In this document: in pieces, positions 23,169 to 34,147 of the stretch
How positions within the stretch are numbered: the stretch's first letter is position 1
Layout: every line of letters begins with the position of its first letter
Origin: Dipodascopsis uninucleata var. uninucleata
Taxonomy: Eukaryota > Ascomycota > Lipomycetes > Lipomycetales > Lipomycetaceae
Reading direction: 5' to 3'
Assembly (NCBI GenBank): GCA_030568195.1
Contig: JAJLTO010000003.1
Location: 146,501-210,500 of the forward strand
DNA length: 64,000 nucleotides
The notes under the pieces: generated by a model
Databases searched by the model: none
Told to the model about the DNA's origin: nothing
The model's input: the letters and a program-made list of their open reading frames with translations, nothing else
Position numbers and translations under genes: made by a program

Positions 23169-23682
23169 CTAAACGTATACACCGACAGCACATAGTAACC
23201 AAACAAATCCAAATCTAAAGGAATAAGAGTTAGATGAATTAAAAAATCAAATTCAAATTATTAAACGTACTCAACTTACCCCAACGTGATAGACGCAGGG
23301 ATCGCGATCAGTGTCTGTTTGATGAAACCCGATGAACTCTTTTTGTCTGGTTCGAGGATGTCAGAAATCACAAAACAATAGTATAATCTAAGGACTGCAA
23401 ACTATTAACATACCAGTCAACGTGAAAAGTCCAGTAAGAACAAAACCTTTGAAATAAGTTAGAACAGCATTGAGAACTCAGTAGTATGCAAATTGCCTCA
23501 CCAATCAAGAGTAATATTGTAGCGACTACAGGCTGCATGCTCAGTGAGACAGCCGGTACATAAGGTGCCGCAGACACCCAATATTTCTATATAAGTTAAA
23601 TGATAAGTTGCTTAATTTCACAGATTACGCAATGACACTTTGAATTAACAATCGCGGTTTTAATGCTTACCTGAATCTCCAT
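23169..23682 (-). CDS. OST5: Oligosaccharyltransferase subunit Ost5/TMEM258 (five exons)
   Basis: Small subunit of the ER oligosaccharyltransferase that transfers glycans to Asn residues. Exons 23682-23671, 23586-23502, 23446-23414, 23346-23280 and 23214-23169 (12+85+33+67+46 bases) join to 81 codons, 80 aa, the size of TMEM258 (79 aa). The protein reads MEIQKYWVSAAPYVPAVSLS, a first transmembrane helix VVATILLLIGFVLTGLFTLT, a loop DKKSSSGFIKQTLIAIPASI, then a second helix ending GVYV, the same C-terminal residues as human TMEM258 and yeast Ost5. Introns are 84, 55, 67 and 65 bases; branch points are TTCTAAC, TTCTGAC and TCTAAC. Exon 3 is entered at an AAAG acceptor, a less usual site. Four introns in 80 codons is extreme for this window. 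It is divergent from GCN5 across 182 bases. Confidence 0.9.
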
Positions 23683-23864
23683 GTCTACAGACGCTGATTA
23701 TGCTGAAAGGAAAAGACAACGTGTTGGAAAGTTGATTGCACTTTTTAGAGGTTTGGTTTTCTGAAAGGTATAAGTCACATCAAATTTATGTACGAAAGGA
23801 CGACATTTACACAATCATTCCTTGTGCTCGAATCGGCGCGTCTCAGAAGCTGAAAGTTGGTAAA
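23683..23864. promoter_or_regulatory. Compact bidirectional promoter of OST5 and GCN5
   Basis: Only 182 bases separate the OST5 and GCN5 start codons, so both promoters and 5' leaders share this interval. No TATA-like or named factor site is clear. Confidence 0.5.
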
Positions 23865-25610
23865 ATGACAAGTGAGAGTTCAGGTAGAGTATATTGCTGA
23901 CTTTTATTGATGAATCAGGATGGAATGGCTTGGATGGATTGCTAACTGATTGATAACACATTATTAGTAGATCTTGAAAAGCGCCAAACATCGAGCGACG
24001 TAGATTCCGAAGAAGAGCCACTTGCGAAACGAGCAAAAATGGCTGCCTCCAGGCTGACGGAAGATGGCGCAGATGATTCTATGGTAGTTGATGACACGCC
24101 AAAGGAGGGCGAAAAAAATAGTAGAAAGGTCAACCAGAAAAGGTCGAAGAATGTACGCAAACACACCAATGACGAAAATGAAATAGAAGATGATGACGAA
24201 GACGAAGAAGACGAAGAAGAAGACGAAGAAGAAGAGGATGATGATGATGACGATGACGATGAGTATGAGGAGACAGAGAATGTACAAGATCAACAAGATG
24301 GTTCTACTGGGGCATCGCGGAAGTCAGTGAAGCTAGAAGATACAATTGACAATAGTACTGGTACGTCAGCTACGAATACAAATATAGACAACAAAGACAG
24401 TAGCAATGGCAACAGCAAGGGTGCTACGACTTTCGATCGAAGTGATACTAATGAAAAAAGAGATGGACAGAAGGCAAATGGAGAAGAAGAAGATGCAGCA
24501 AGTGTACGATATACAGGCAATACATTCGTATATGATGGTGTTTTATATGAAGACAAGGTTAAACCTGCAGTCATAGAAGAGCGTGAAGGTGTTATTGAGT
24601 TTCGAGTGGTCAATAATGACAATAGTCGGGAGAATCTCATGATCTTGACAGGTTTGAAAAATATTTTCCAAAAGCAGTTGCCCAAGATGCCTAGAGAATA
24701 CATTGCACGATTAGTATACGATCGCAGTCATTTATCTATTGCAATTGTGAAAAAACCTCTAACAGTTGTCGGTGGAATAACATATCGTCCTTTTGCTTCT
24801 AGAAAGTTTGCTGAAATTGTTTTCTGTGCTATAGCCTCAAGCGAGCAAGTGAAAGGCTATGGTGCTCATCTTATGAATCACTTAAAGGATTATGTTAAGG
24901 CAACTACACCGATCATGCACTTTCTAACTTACGCCGACAACTACGCAATTGGCTACTTCAAGAAACAGGGATTTACTAAAGAAATCACTCTAGATAAAAG
25001 TGTATGGATGGGATATATCAAAGATTACGAAGGAGGTACTATTATGCAGTGCACAATGATTCCTCACATTCGCTATCTGGAAGCTAGTACAGTCTTACTG
25101 AAACAGAAAGCCGCCATACTTTCCAAAATAAAACAAATCTCGAAATCACATGTAGTGCGACCTGGCATTGAGGGGTTCAAAACAGAATGTACTAAGATTG
25201 ATCCAATGAAGATTCCTGGATTACGTGAAGCAGGCTGGACGCCAGAGATGGACGAACTCGCACGACGACCAAAGCGCGGTCCTCACTTCGCAGCTATGCA
25301 ACATTTATTGAATGAACTTCAGAATCATCCTAGTGCCTGGCCATTTGCTCAACCTGTCAATAAAGATGAAGTTAGCGATTATTACCAGATCATCAAAGAG
25401 CCGATGGATTTGTCGACTATGGAACAGCGATTGGAATCCGATGTTTATCAAAGCATGGAAGACTTTCTGTACGATGCCCGACTGATTTACAATAATTGCA
25501 GACAGTACAATAACGAAACAACTACATATTACAAGAACGCAAATAAACTTGAGAAATTTATGAACCAGCGACTCAAAGAGATTCCTGAGTACTCGCATCT
25601 AGTAGAGTAG
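23865..25610 (+). CDS. GCN5: Histone acetyltransferase Gcn5 (two exons)
   Basis: Catalytic subunit of SAGA/ADA, acetylating histone H3 tails. A 19-base first exon (23865-23883, MTSESS plus one base) joins 23968-25610 to give 554 codons (553 aa). The intron is needed because the unspliced frame stops at once; it has a GCTAAC branch point at 23941. The N-terminus has an NLS-like PLAKRAK stretch and a long Asp/Glu block (24180-24270). The GNAT domain spans about residues 215-385, with catalytic Glu289 in FAEIVFCAI and the acetyl-CoA loop QVKGYG at 300-305. A bromodomain fills residues about 454-550 ([27 protein letters not shown]). Starting at the internal ATG (24039) would lose the NLS-like start. 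Domain order and length are typical of fungal Gcn5; the acidic run is longer than usual. Confidence 0.93.
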
Positions 25611-27220
25611 ATATGGTTGAATCTATGACATAATCAAACACATGACTAATCATTGTTGATACCTTTTGTGGAGCTGTATTTTTATTATGTGAACATGCAT
25701 GCATTATGTATTTAGGAACTAATGACAACATTAAAAAGTCTACTACTATTCTAGTTGTGCTTTACTAACTAAGCGAGAATTCGCGAATAAGCTAATTTTC
25801 TCTGAGCTATTTTACAAGCCTAGCACTCAGAAAATGTCCCTGATATCGCTCATGCGGGAAACATTGCTCCTGTAAGTAAGCATGGCCTGGACGTAATAAA
25901 ATCCCCAAATGCGAGAGAACTGGAAACTAGAGTAATAATTGCTGGGGCTTCGGAAAAACAAGTCTTCTGCAGAAGCTCACACGAGCAGCATACTATTCGG
26001 CAATGAACATAAATATGCGCTTTGGTAGTAGTGATTCATAGTAAGCAATACCACACAGACTACTTTCGAAATCTAACTGTTAATGGCTACGCCTTGATGT
26101 ATTTATTTACTTTAAAAATCGCATGGCTGAGGTGAGAATGCAGAGTGCGAAATATAACGACGCGATAAACGATAGAACCCATGGACTACGAAGAGGAGAA
26201 GATAGGAAAAAGCAAAGGATTCCAAACAGCCCACAGCGGGCGGTGGGTGGGCGAGGTCCTGAAAATTTTTGAAGAAAAAACCTATCTATTGAACCTTCTT
26301 TTTATCCCTCATAAAGAAATGAAAAAATAAACTAAGGAGCTAATGAGAGATACTTTGGTAGAATGTCGCTTCTACTGATAATTGGCTTATTGTCATAATT
26401 GTGAAAACGGACGCTTTTAAAGCACAATCTGCTCTCTCAGCCGAGAGCATAACTGCATCAACAAACTGCTATCCTATCCACGGTGGCGTTTAAAGGTGGT
26501 ACACTAATGAAGTAAACAGTATATCACCTGAAAGTAGCGAGCCAAAACTTTTTTCAGAAGACAAACGACACTTGCTACTAGGCGTAGCCGAGAATGCACG
26601 AATGTCGTAGGATGTAACACACAAGAGAAACTTATAACAGAGCAAAAGAACTTCAGTGAAAAGACTTAGACGTCATGTTCACGATTTCGTTTGCTAAAGA
26701 TATCGTTATTACTGATGTTAGAATTGTAAAATTAACACGCAGGGAATTGCAGCTTCGGCGTCTACATACATCTAGGGGAGGTCGGGCCAAGGGCGAGGGT
26801 AGATGAGAGGTATCGTTTGGCAATTGGTGTATAATTTACAGGCTAGAACAAAGGAGCAGTAGTTGAGTGTCATGTTTAGAGAGAGAAGAATTACAAGGAA
26901 AAAACAAAAAGTAATCAGTTACTCTGAAGGAGTTGTAGACATTCCAGAGCTCAAAAGCCATCAGGAACAGGTTGGTATAGCAAATTTTGCAATTGTAGTG
27001 ATTGTAAAAACGCAAGCAACCTTGGAAACTGTCGTGCTTACCGGTGGAGCCTAATTTTGTTACTAAATACAATTCATAAAAAGAACAAAATGATGCTCTA
27101 GATGCAATACGAAATATAGCATGTAGAGTGCGCTTGATAGGACGCGAGCTGGCAGGAAATGAAATTGGAAAGGCAAATACAAATTAGATTAAAACTATAC
27201 TGAAATGTACCCTCTGTTCA

Positions 27221-27250
27221 TGAATAACCATGAATACCCATGAATAACCG
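27221..27250. repeat. Three tandem 10-base units
   Basis: TGAATAACCA, TGAATACCCA and TGAATAACCG follow head to tail. It is a short minisatellite in the spacer upstream of PMA1. Confidence 0.75.
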
Positions 27251-28385
27251 TGACCTTCTGGATATTATGTGTATAAGATGGTATGGCGATGGAAAGTGCT
27301 GGCAAAGCATCGCCGCTTGCGGCGGGCACGGAAAAGAACGTAAAAGCAACATTGTCTCGCTTTGTATATTTAGGAAGGCATAGTTTCCAACAGCGGCATC
27401 GCCCTTCTCGAAGGCCACTATCACTATGCTTACATCAGAATTCCGACGATGCCGACCGGTGTACGGGCAAACAATGGGCTGTAGTAATATGAAATAACAA
27501 GGCAAACAAACGAACACATATATTAAGGTTGGGCATTGAAATTAGTGCGATGACACAACGCTTCTTGCCCGAAGGCGAAGGGAAAGATCTTACGAACTTC
27601 GGAGATTCAAAACGGAATAGGACGGCTCTGCATGCGTAAAGATATCTGATACGACGAACAGAACGTTTGCTCTGTTGTGGCAAAGACAATGGTGGGTAAG
27701 CATGGTATATGTGCAGACTCATAGGTACACCGGTGTTCTTTCGGCTGATCTCCACGATCTTCCGACTGCTGTTCCGTGTGAACGTAGCGGTTCTTAGTAT
27801 CATCAGGATCTTCACACATAGTAAACTGTTCTTCCGCTCATGTGGCGACGAATGCCTGCTGAGGTCATACACAATGTAGGTGAAATTCTGTAGTTCTCTC
27901 TTCTGACTTACTCGAGATGAACTAGCCAGGTCCATTTTACGCCATACGCAGGTCAACAATTCCGACAATTTTCCGGTATTTGTTAACCATACTAATTGGT
28001 AGTCAGTCATACGAAAAGAGTATGAAAACTGCAAGATATTTCGTGCCTAGGTATAACCGTACTGCTATGTAAAAGTGTTATAGAACATGACAAGAGGTAC
28101 TTCGTTTAGTGAGAGACGGCGATAATTTGTTAACTAAGTTACGGATTACGGATAAATGATTAATTAGTGACAACAAAGAAAACAAAATATTCTTGTTAAC
28201 TAATGTACAAGCCTGATGCTCTCACATACTAACCAAAATGCACTGGTTTTCAGTGTGGCTAAAACCGAGCTCGATGAACTAAGCTAGCAATATCTATCTA
28301 GCCTTGTGACAAACAAGTTTAATGCGGCAGGTCAGGGTACGGTTATATTGCTCTATTACAGTGAGATTTATGAATTGTTGCGGCG

Positions 28386-28420
28386 TGTCGAACAATGACG
28401 ATGTCGCGCGACACGACATC
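28386..28420. other. Nested palindrome cluster of TGTCG/CGACA half-sites
   Basis: TGTCGCGCGACA (28402-28413) is a perfect 12-base palindrome. It lies inside GATGTCG (28400-28406) and CGACATC (28414-28420) arms and is preceded by another TGTCG at 28386. The CpG-rich cluster stands out in AT-rich surroundings and has the form of a dimer-binding site. Confidence 0.5.
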
Positions 28421-30129
28421 CGCCAGTCCCGGAGCAATACAGATTCGGTAAATATTCATGTTAATGTGTACTGGTTTTAGTTAGTGTGTTCCACTTTAGC
28501 TCCGAAGTGTATGCCGACCTACTTATTCCGCTTTATGGACAAAATTCATCCACATAATTTTTGGTATGTAAATTCAGGAATGGCTGCAATAATGAATAAA
28601 CACTAAGAAAATGCATGTCAGATAGAGTTTTAAATTTCCTTCTCTTGCTGATGTATGCTTTCACTGTGTTTATTTTCAACTCAATTTGATGTTTATGTAC
28701 CGTTTTATCAAGAGGAAGGATTTATTTATCTATTGTTTTGATTGAGATTCTAATGACTACCACAGTTTCACTTGCAGAACGATTTGCGATTACTAGATCT
28801 TGGCTGGTACACTCATTGTATAGAAGGTTTACTTGTAAACTTTACATCGCACTAGCCGTAGCTTGTCTGCACACTGTTTCGGTACAACCTTCTATTGCAA
28901 AGTCGATAGATTCATTTTTTCAGAAGCTGGATTATTATGGTAATAGCCGAAATAGCTGATGCGCACTAGTTGGGATTGTGTTTTGGACTTCTCAAGGCTC
29001 GAACTACTATGATCAGTTCTTAGATCTATATTATTATGTGTTGAAAAAGTAGAATTGATAATATCATTATGCAGCGTGTACGTCGTAATTCACTATATAA
29101 ATCTATCTCAGTACTCTACATATTATTGCCTCGCATATAAATATAAAAATACGTATATATCTAAAATTATAAGATATGAATACTCTGATCTTGTCTGTAT
29201 ATTTTTTCTATTTTAATTCATTTATTTCATTTATTTTAGCAGCTATCCACAGGTATTGCCCATATGATCACCAGTGATACTGTTTGCCTTGTAGATCTTG
29301 TTAGGCGATACTATAAACTTCAAAAAAGATTATATCGACCTGTGGCAACGGGCAATTGTTACTATGGGATTGCCGCAGTCGTGTTGCTGTAACGACCTCT
29401 CTCATCCAAATTCGGAATATAATCGAGGAAAACAAGTGGTGGTGAACAATATTGGATCTTGTCGTCATTGTTGCTAGTTTCGGCTACTACTCCAGATCGA
29501 TTTTTGGCTCATTCTCTTCCTGTAGTGAGAGCCAGCCAGCCAAGTCAGTCTCTGGGTCTAGCGTATTTGCAGCAGCACTTGATGACCTAGCACATTAATC
29601 AGCTGCGAAGTACCCTTCAAGTCACAACCAGAACTAGCTATTATACATAATTTAGAACACCAGCACTTGCTGTTGAGCTTTTCACCTCCCTATTAGAAAC
29701 ATGACGACAAATAGTACTTGCTTCAGCCAATAAAAAATTCATCAGCTGAAAGATATGGAAATGTAGAACGTAAGGTGCAAAGCTACTTGGGTCGGAGTTA
29801 AGTCCTAACATGCAATCTCTGTCTAGTAACTCGTGGAACCATAACTAGGAAGCTAAATGCTTCGTGAATAGCTCCAGTATGACCGTTCTGTACAGAGCTC
29901 ATAGGCTAATCAAAGCACTGCTGATAGCGTTTTGAACCTAGGTTATGTTCAGATTACTCCCTCTCTTGCCCTGATCTTGCTCTGTTTGTGCTCGCATTTA
30001 GTCCATTTACGTTTTACGAATCTTAAGCAATTAATTATGTACCGTGTGCGCTTGCGGCAGAGTTGACTTCCACTGAATTTAGACTACCTTGAGCCATTAA
30101 TGTCAAACCGCAGCAGTCAAAGTCATAGC

Positions 30130-30209
30130 TATTACTATTATTACTATTATCATTACTATCATTACTATTATCATTACTATCATTACTATCATTATTACTA
30201 TTATTATTA
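30130..30209. repeat. ATT/ATC-based trinucleotide microsatellite
   Basis: Irregular runs of attact, attatc and actatc units over about 80 bases, ending in a poly-T tract. It lies 1.2 kb before PMA1. Confidence 0.85.
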
Positions 30210-30951
30210 ATATTTTTTTTTACAATTTGCTAGACAAGTCTCTCTTGTTGTTGTGGCTATTAATACTACTACTAGAACTATACTGTGCGACATCACGGCA
30301 CCTACGTTATAGGCGATAAGAATTATATGTCTCCAAATTGCTACCATTATACGCGAAGAACCGCATGCAAAGATATATCTACCGCCACCGCTACATAGGT
30401 AAAGACAAAGAGATAGATACTATAACAGTTAGCAAGTGCTGCTCAAAGCAGATGAAAACCCAGCTAATACTAAAGGCACCAGAAAAATTTTCTACGCAAA
30501 TAGCTATCTGAAATCTGGTATGAAATTTACTATTATACTGTATTACGAGGCATAGAAAATCTCTCTAACAATGGAAATTTAAAGCCGTAAAATGACATTA
30601 TCGGGGCATAGTATAAAAAATGACCTGAATATAGACAGAGAGACCAAATCAATTGCATTCGTAAAAATGTAATAATTGAAAAAATTAATGAAAAAGCAAG
30701 AGACCGAAAAAGTAAGTAGATAAATACCTTACTATGAAGTAAACTAATTCGAAAGAAAAAATGCGGTACTCAGACATAAACCCTAGCACCTATCTATGTC
30801 GAATCTGAACAGAAAATAGTTGTTCAAAAAAAAACCGCATGATTGAAGCATTGTTTATTGCACCGGGTAAGCCAATCTTACAAAAAAAGCAAAGAATCGG
30901 CCATGTTTAGTGCGTAAGTTTTAAATTTCCCAGAACTGAATTTTTTGCATT

Positions 30952-31021
30952 ACACTTTCGAGAGTATATCAACTCTAATTTCGTTTACACTTTCGAGATT
31001 AATATCAACTCTAATTCGTTT
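30952..31021. repeat. 35-base tandem duplication in the PMA1 upstream region
   Basis: Copy 1 (30952-30986) and copy 2 (30987-31021) both begin acactttcgaga and end in TCGTTT, with the shared core atatcaactctaat; they differ by a few bases. The duplication lies about 430 bases before the PMA1 start and could double a regulatory site. Confidence 0.85.
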
Positions 31022-31447
31022 ACCGTCTTTTCCGGTGTTTTTGTTGCTTCGAGAAACATACCCTAAACACAAAGCATCCAAGTTCGTTCCTTTTAATTTC
31101 GTGCCTTTTCCTCTTTTTTGTTCCTCTTTTTTTTCCTCTCTTCTTTCTTCCCTTTGTATTGTCTTTCATTCCATCTTATTTCTGTTCTTTTCTTTGCCCT
31201 CAGTCAAAGGATATAAGGAATTGAAATAGCGGTTCGTGTATTCGCGCCAGAGGTGAAATTAGCCTGTCAAGCGTGAAGAATTTAATTTTTATTATTTTAG
31301 CGAACCGAAAAGGACGTAAGGTCTGTTTTTCTATTTAGTTTTGTTATAATAATTTTTCTCGTTCAATTTCTTTCTTTTTGAATTGCTATCCTTTCGTTTG
31401 TTTTGAATATCTTAAATAATTCTTAATAATTTCAATTTGGTTACACA

Positions 31448-34147
31448 ATGGCTAGTACTGAACCAACAAACGAGAAGGCTCCTGCACCCGCTCAGCCGGA
31501 AGAGGAAGATGAGGATATTGATGCCCTCATTGCCGAACTCGAATCTGAGGATGGAAATCCTATGGAAGAAGAGGAGGTTGCTGAGGGACAGTCTGCTCGT
31601 CCTGTTCCAGAGGAGCTCCTTCAGACTGATCCTAGATATGGTCTTTCTTCTGACGAAGTTACCGCTAGACGAAAGAAATATGGTCTTAATCAGATGAAGG
31701 AGGAGAAGGAGAATCTTGTCCTTAAATTCGTCATGTATTTCATCGGTCCTATTCAGTTCGTTATGGAGGCTGCTGCTGTTTTGGCTGCTGGTCTTGAAGA
31801 TTGGGTCGATTTCGGTGTTATCTGCGGTCTTTTGATGCTTAACGCTGCTGTCGGTTTCGTTCAGGAGTTCCAGGCTGGTTCTATTGTCGAAGAATTGAAG
31901 AAGCATCTTGCTCTCAAGGCTACTGTTCTTCGTAATGGTGCTCTTGTTGAGATTGAGGCTGCTGAGGTTGTCCCAGGTGATATCCTTCAGGTTGAAGAGG
32001 GTACCATTATTCCAGCTGATGGTCGTCTTGTTACTGAGGACTGTTTCCTTCAAGTTGATCAGTCTGCTATTACCGGAGAATCTCTTGCTGTCGACAAACA
32101 CAAGGGTGATAATTGTTATGCATCTTCCTCTGTTAAGCGTGGTGAGGCATTTATGGTTATTACTTCCACTGGTGACAATACTTTCGTCGGTCGTGCTGCT
32201 GCTCTCGTTAACAAGGCTTCCGGTGGTACTGGTCACTTTACTGAGGTCTTGAACGGTATTGGTACTATTTTGCTTGTCCTTGTCATTGCTACTCTTATGG
32301 TGGTTTGGATTGCTTCTTTCTACAGAACCAATCCAATTGTTGAGATCCTTCGTTACACTCTTGGTATCACTGTCATTGGTGTTCCTGTCGGTCTTCCAGC
32401 TGTCGTTACTACTACTATGGCAGTTGGTGCTGCATATCTTGCTGAGAAGCAGGCTATTGTTCAGAAGCTCTCTGCCATTGAATCTCTTGCTGGTGTCGAA
32501 ATTCTTTGCTCTGACAAGACTGGTACTTTGACCAAGAACAAGCTTTCCCTTTCTGAACCATACTGTGTTGCTGGTGTTGAGCCTGATGATCTTATGTTGA
32601 CTGCTTGCTTGGCTGCTTCTCGTAAGGCTAAGGGTCTGGATGCTATTGATAAGGCTTTCTTGAAGTCTCTTAAGTTTTACCCACGTGCTAAGAATACTCT
32701 TTCTAAGTATAAGGTTCTTGAGTTCCATCCTTTTGATCCAGTTTCTAAGAAGGTTACTGCTGTTGTTGAATCTCCAAGTGGTGAGCGTATTGTTTGTGTT
32801 AAGGGTGCTCCTCTCTTTGTTTTGAAGACTGTTGAGGAAGATCATCCAATTCCTGAGGACGTTCTTAATGATTATAAGAATAAGGTTGCTGAATTGGCTA
32901 CTCGTGGTTTCCGTTCCCTTGGTGTTGCTCGTCGTCGTGGTGAGGGTCACTGGGAGATTCTTGGAATTATGCCTTGTATGGATCCTCCACGTCACGATAC
33001 CGCTAAGACTATTAATGAGGCTAAGCGTCTTGGTCTTTCCATTAAGATGTTGACTGGTGATGCTGTTGGTATTGCTCGTGAGACTTCTCGTCAGCTTGGT
33101 CTTGGTACTAATGTTTACAACGCTGAACGTCTTGGTCTTGGTGGCGGTGGTGATATGCCAGGTTCTGAGGTTTATGATTTCGTTGAGGCTGCCGATGGTT
33201 TTGCTGAGGTTTTCCCTCAACACAAGTATAATGTCGTTGAGATCTTGCAGCAGCGTGGATATCTTGTTGCCATGACTGGTGATGGTGTTAATGATGCTCC
33301 ATCTCTTAAGCGTGCTGATACTGGTATTGCCGTTGAGGGTGCTTCTGATGCTGCCCGCTCTGCTGCTGATATTGTTTTCTTGGCTCCTGGTCTTTCTGCG
33401 ATTATTGATGCTTTGAAGACTTCTCGTCAGATTTTCCATCGTATGTACTCTTATGTAGTTTACCGTATTGCCTTGTCTCTTCACCTTGAGATCTTCCTCG
33501 GTCTTTGGATTGCTATTTTGAATCGTTCTTTGAACATTGAGCTTATTGTCTTCATTGCCATTTTCGCTGATATTGCCACCTTGGCTATTGCTTATGATAA
33601 TGCTCCATATTCTATGAAGCCAGTTAAGTGGAACTTACCCAGACTTTGGGGTATGTCTATTGTTCTCGGTGTCATTCTTGCTATCGGTACTTGGATTACT
33701 TTGACTACTATGTTTGTTCATGGTGCTCATGGCCGTGGTATTATCCAGAATTTTGGTATCACTGATGAGGTTCTCTTCCTTCAGATTTCTCTTACTGAGA
33801 ATTGGCTTATTTTCATCACTCGTGCTAACGGTCCATTCTGGTCTTCTATTCCATCTTGGCAATTGTCTGGTGCTGTCTTCATTGTTGATATTATTGCTAC
33901 TTTCTTCTGTATCTTCGGTTGGTTCGTTGGTGGACAGACTTCTATTGTCGCCGTCGTCCGTGTCTGGATTTTCTCTTTTGGTATCTTCTGTATCCTTGGT
34001 GGTGCTTACTATCTCATGCAGGACTCTGTTGCATTCGACAGACTTATGCATGGTAAGGGATTGAAGGAGAAGCCAAAGCAGCGTAACCTTGAGGATTTCT
34101 TGGTTGCCATGCAGCGTGTCTCTACGCAGCATGAGAAGGCTGCTTAG
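31448..34147 (+). CDS. PMA1: Plasma-membrane H+-ATPase
   Basis: P-type (P3A) ATPase that pumps protons out of the cell and drives nutrient uptake. One exon, 899 aa, the usual fungal size. Catalytic landmarks: TGES at residues 209-212 (actuator), DKTGTLT with phosphorylated Asp356, and [12 protein letters not shown] from residue 610. About ten transmembrane segments are visible in the usual two-plus-two-plus-six layout. The N-terminus is acidic ([14 protein letters not shown]) and the autoinhibitory C-terminus ends [11 protein letters not shown], preserving the adjacent Ser-Thr that are phosphorylated in yeast Pma1 on glucose activation. Codon choice is extremely biased (GCT, GTT, CTT, GGT), marking one of the most highly expressed genes. 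That bias also produces a spurious 690-codon frame on the opposite strand. The ATG at 31448 is followed by GCT, a strong context. Confidence 0.97.
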   Translation: MASTEPTNEKAPAPAQPEEEDEDIDALIAELESEDGNPMEEEEVAEGQSARPVPEELLQTDPRYGLSSDEVTARRKKYGLNQMKEEKENLVLKFVMYFIGPIQFVMEAAAVLAAGLEDWVDFGVICGLLMLNAAVGFVQEFQAGSIVEELKKHLALKATVLRNGALVEIEAAEVVPGDILQVEEGTIIPADGRLVTEDCFLQVDQSAITGESLAVDKHKGDNCYASSSVKRGEAFMVITSTGDNTFVGRAAALVNKASGGTGHFTEVLNGIGTILLVLVIATLMVVWIASFYRTNPIVEILRYTLGITVIGVPVGLPAVVTTTMAVGAAYLAEKQAIVQKLSAIESLAGVEILCSDKTGTLTKNKLSLSEPYCVAGVEPDDLMLTACLAASRKAKGLDAIDKAFLKSLKFYPRAKNTLSKYKVLEFHPFDPVSKKVTAVVESPSGERIVCVKGAPLFVLKTVEEDHPIPEDVLNDYKNKVAELATRGFRSLGVARRRGEGHWEILGIMPCMDPPRHDTAKTINEAKRLGLSIKMLTGDAVGIARETSRQLGLGTNVYNAERLGLGGGGDMPGSEVYDFVEAADGFAEVFPQHKYNVVEILQQRGYLVAMTGDGVNDAPSLKRADTGIAVEGASDAARSAADIVFLAPGLSAIIDALKTSRQIFHRMYSYVVYRIALSLHLEIFLGLWIAILNRSLNIELIVFIAIFADIATLAIAYDNAPYSMKPVKWNLPRLWGMSIVLGVILAIGTWITLTTMFVHGAHGRGIIQNFGITDEVLFLQISLTENWLIFITRANGPFWSSIPSWQLSGAVFIVDIIATFFCIFGWFVGGQTSIVAVVRVWIFSFGIFCILGGAYYLMQDSVAFDRLMHGKGLKEKPKQRNLEDFLVAMQRVSTQHEKAA

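Larger units (their letters stand above)
25611..31447. other. 5.8-kb gene-poor region upstream of PMA1
   Basis: The largest gene-free stretch. 25.6-26.8 kb is plain spacer. 26.8-28.4 kb is less AT-rich and holds overlapping open frames on both strands (the longest 199 codons on minus, 28034-27435, Arg/Ser-rich and unlike any family I know), a 3 x 10-base repeat and a cluster of TGTCG/CGACA half-sites. 28.4-30.9 kb is AT-rich with an ATT-based microsatellite. 30.95-31.45 kb is the PMA1-proximal part, with a 35-base tandem duplication and a pyrimidine-rich tract at about 31083-31200 typical of strong fungal promoters. No coding gene is supported. Confidence 0.5.

Noticed and set aside
27435-28034. 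199-codon minus-strand frame upstream of PMA1
   Set aside because: Arg/Ser-rich composition without domain, overlapping frames on the other strand and no splice partners. Kept only as part of the gene-desert finding.
31412-33484. 690-codon open frame on the minus strand across PMA1
   Set aside because: It is the complement of a highly codon-biased essential gene, has Ser/Asn/Thr/Leu-rich low-complexity composition and no domain; explained by absence of stop-generating codons.
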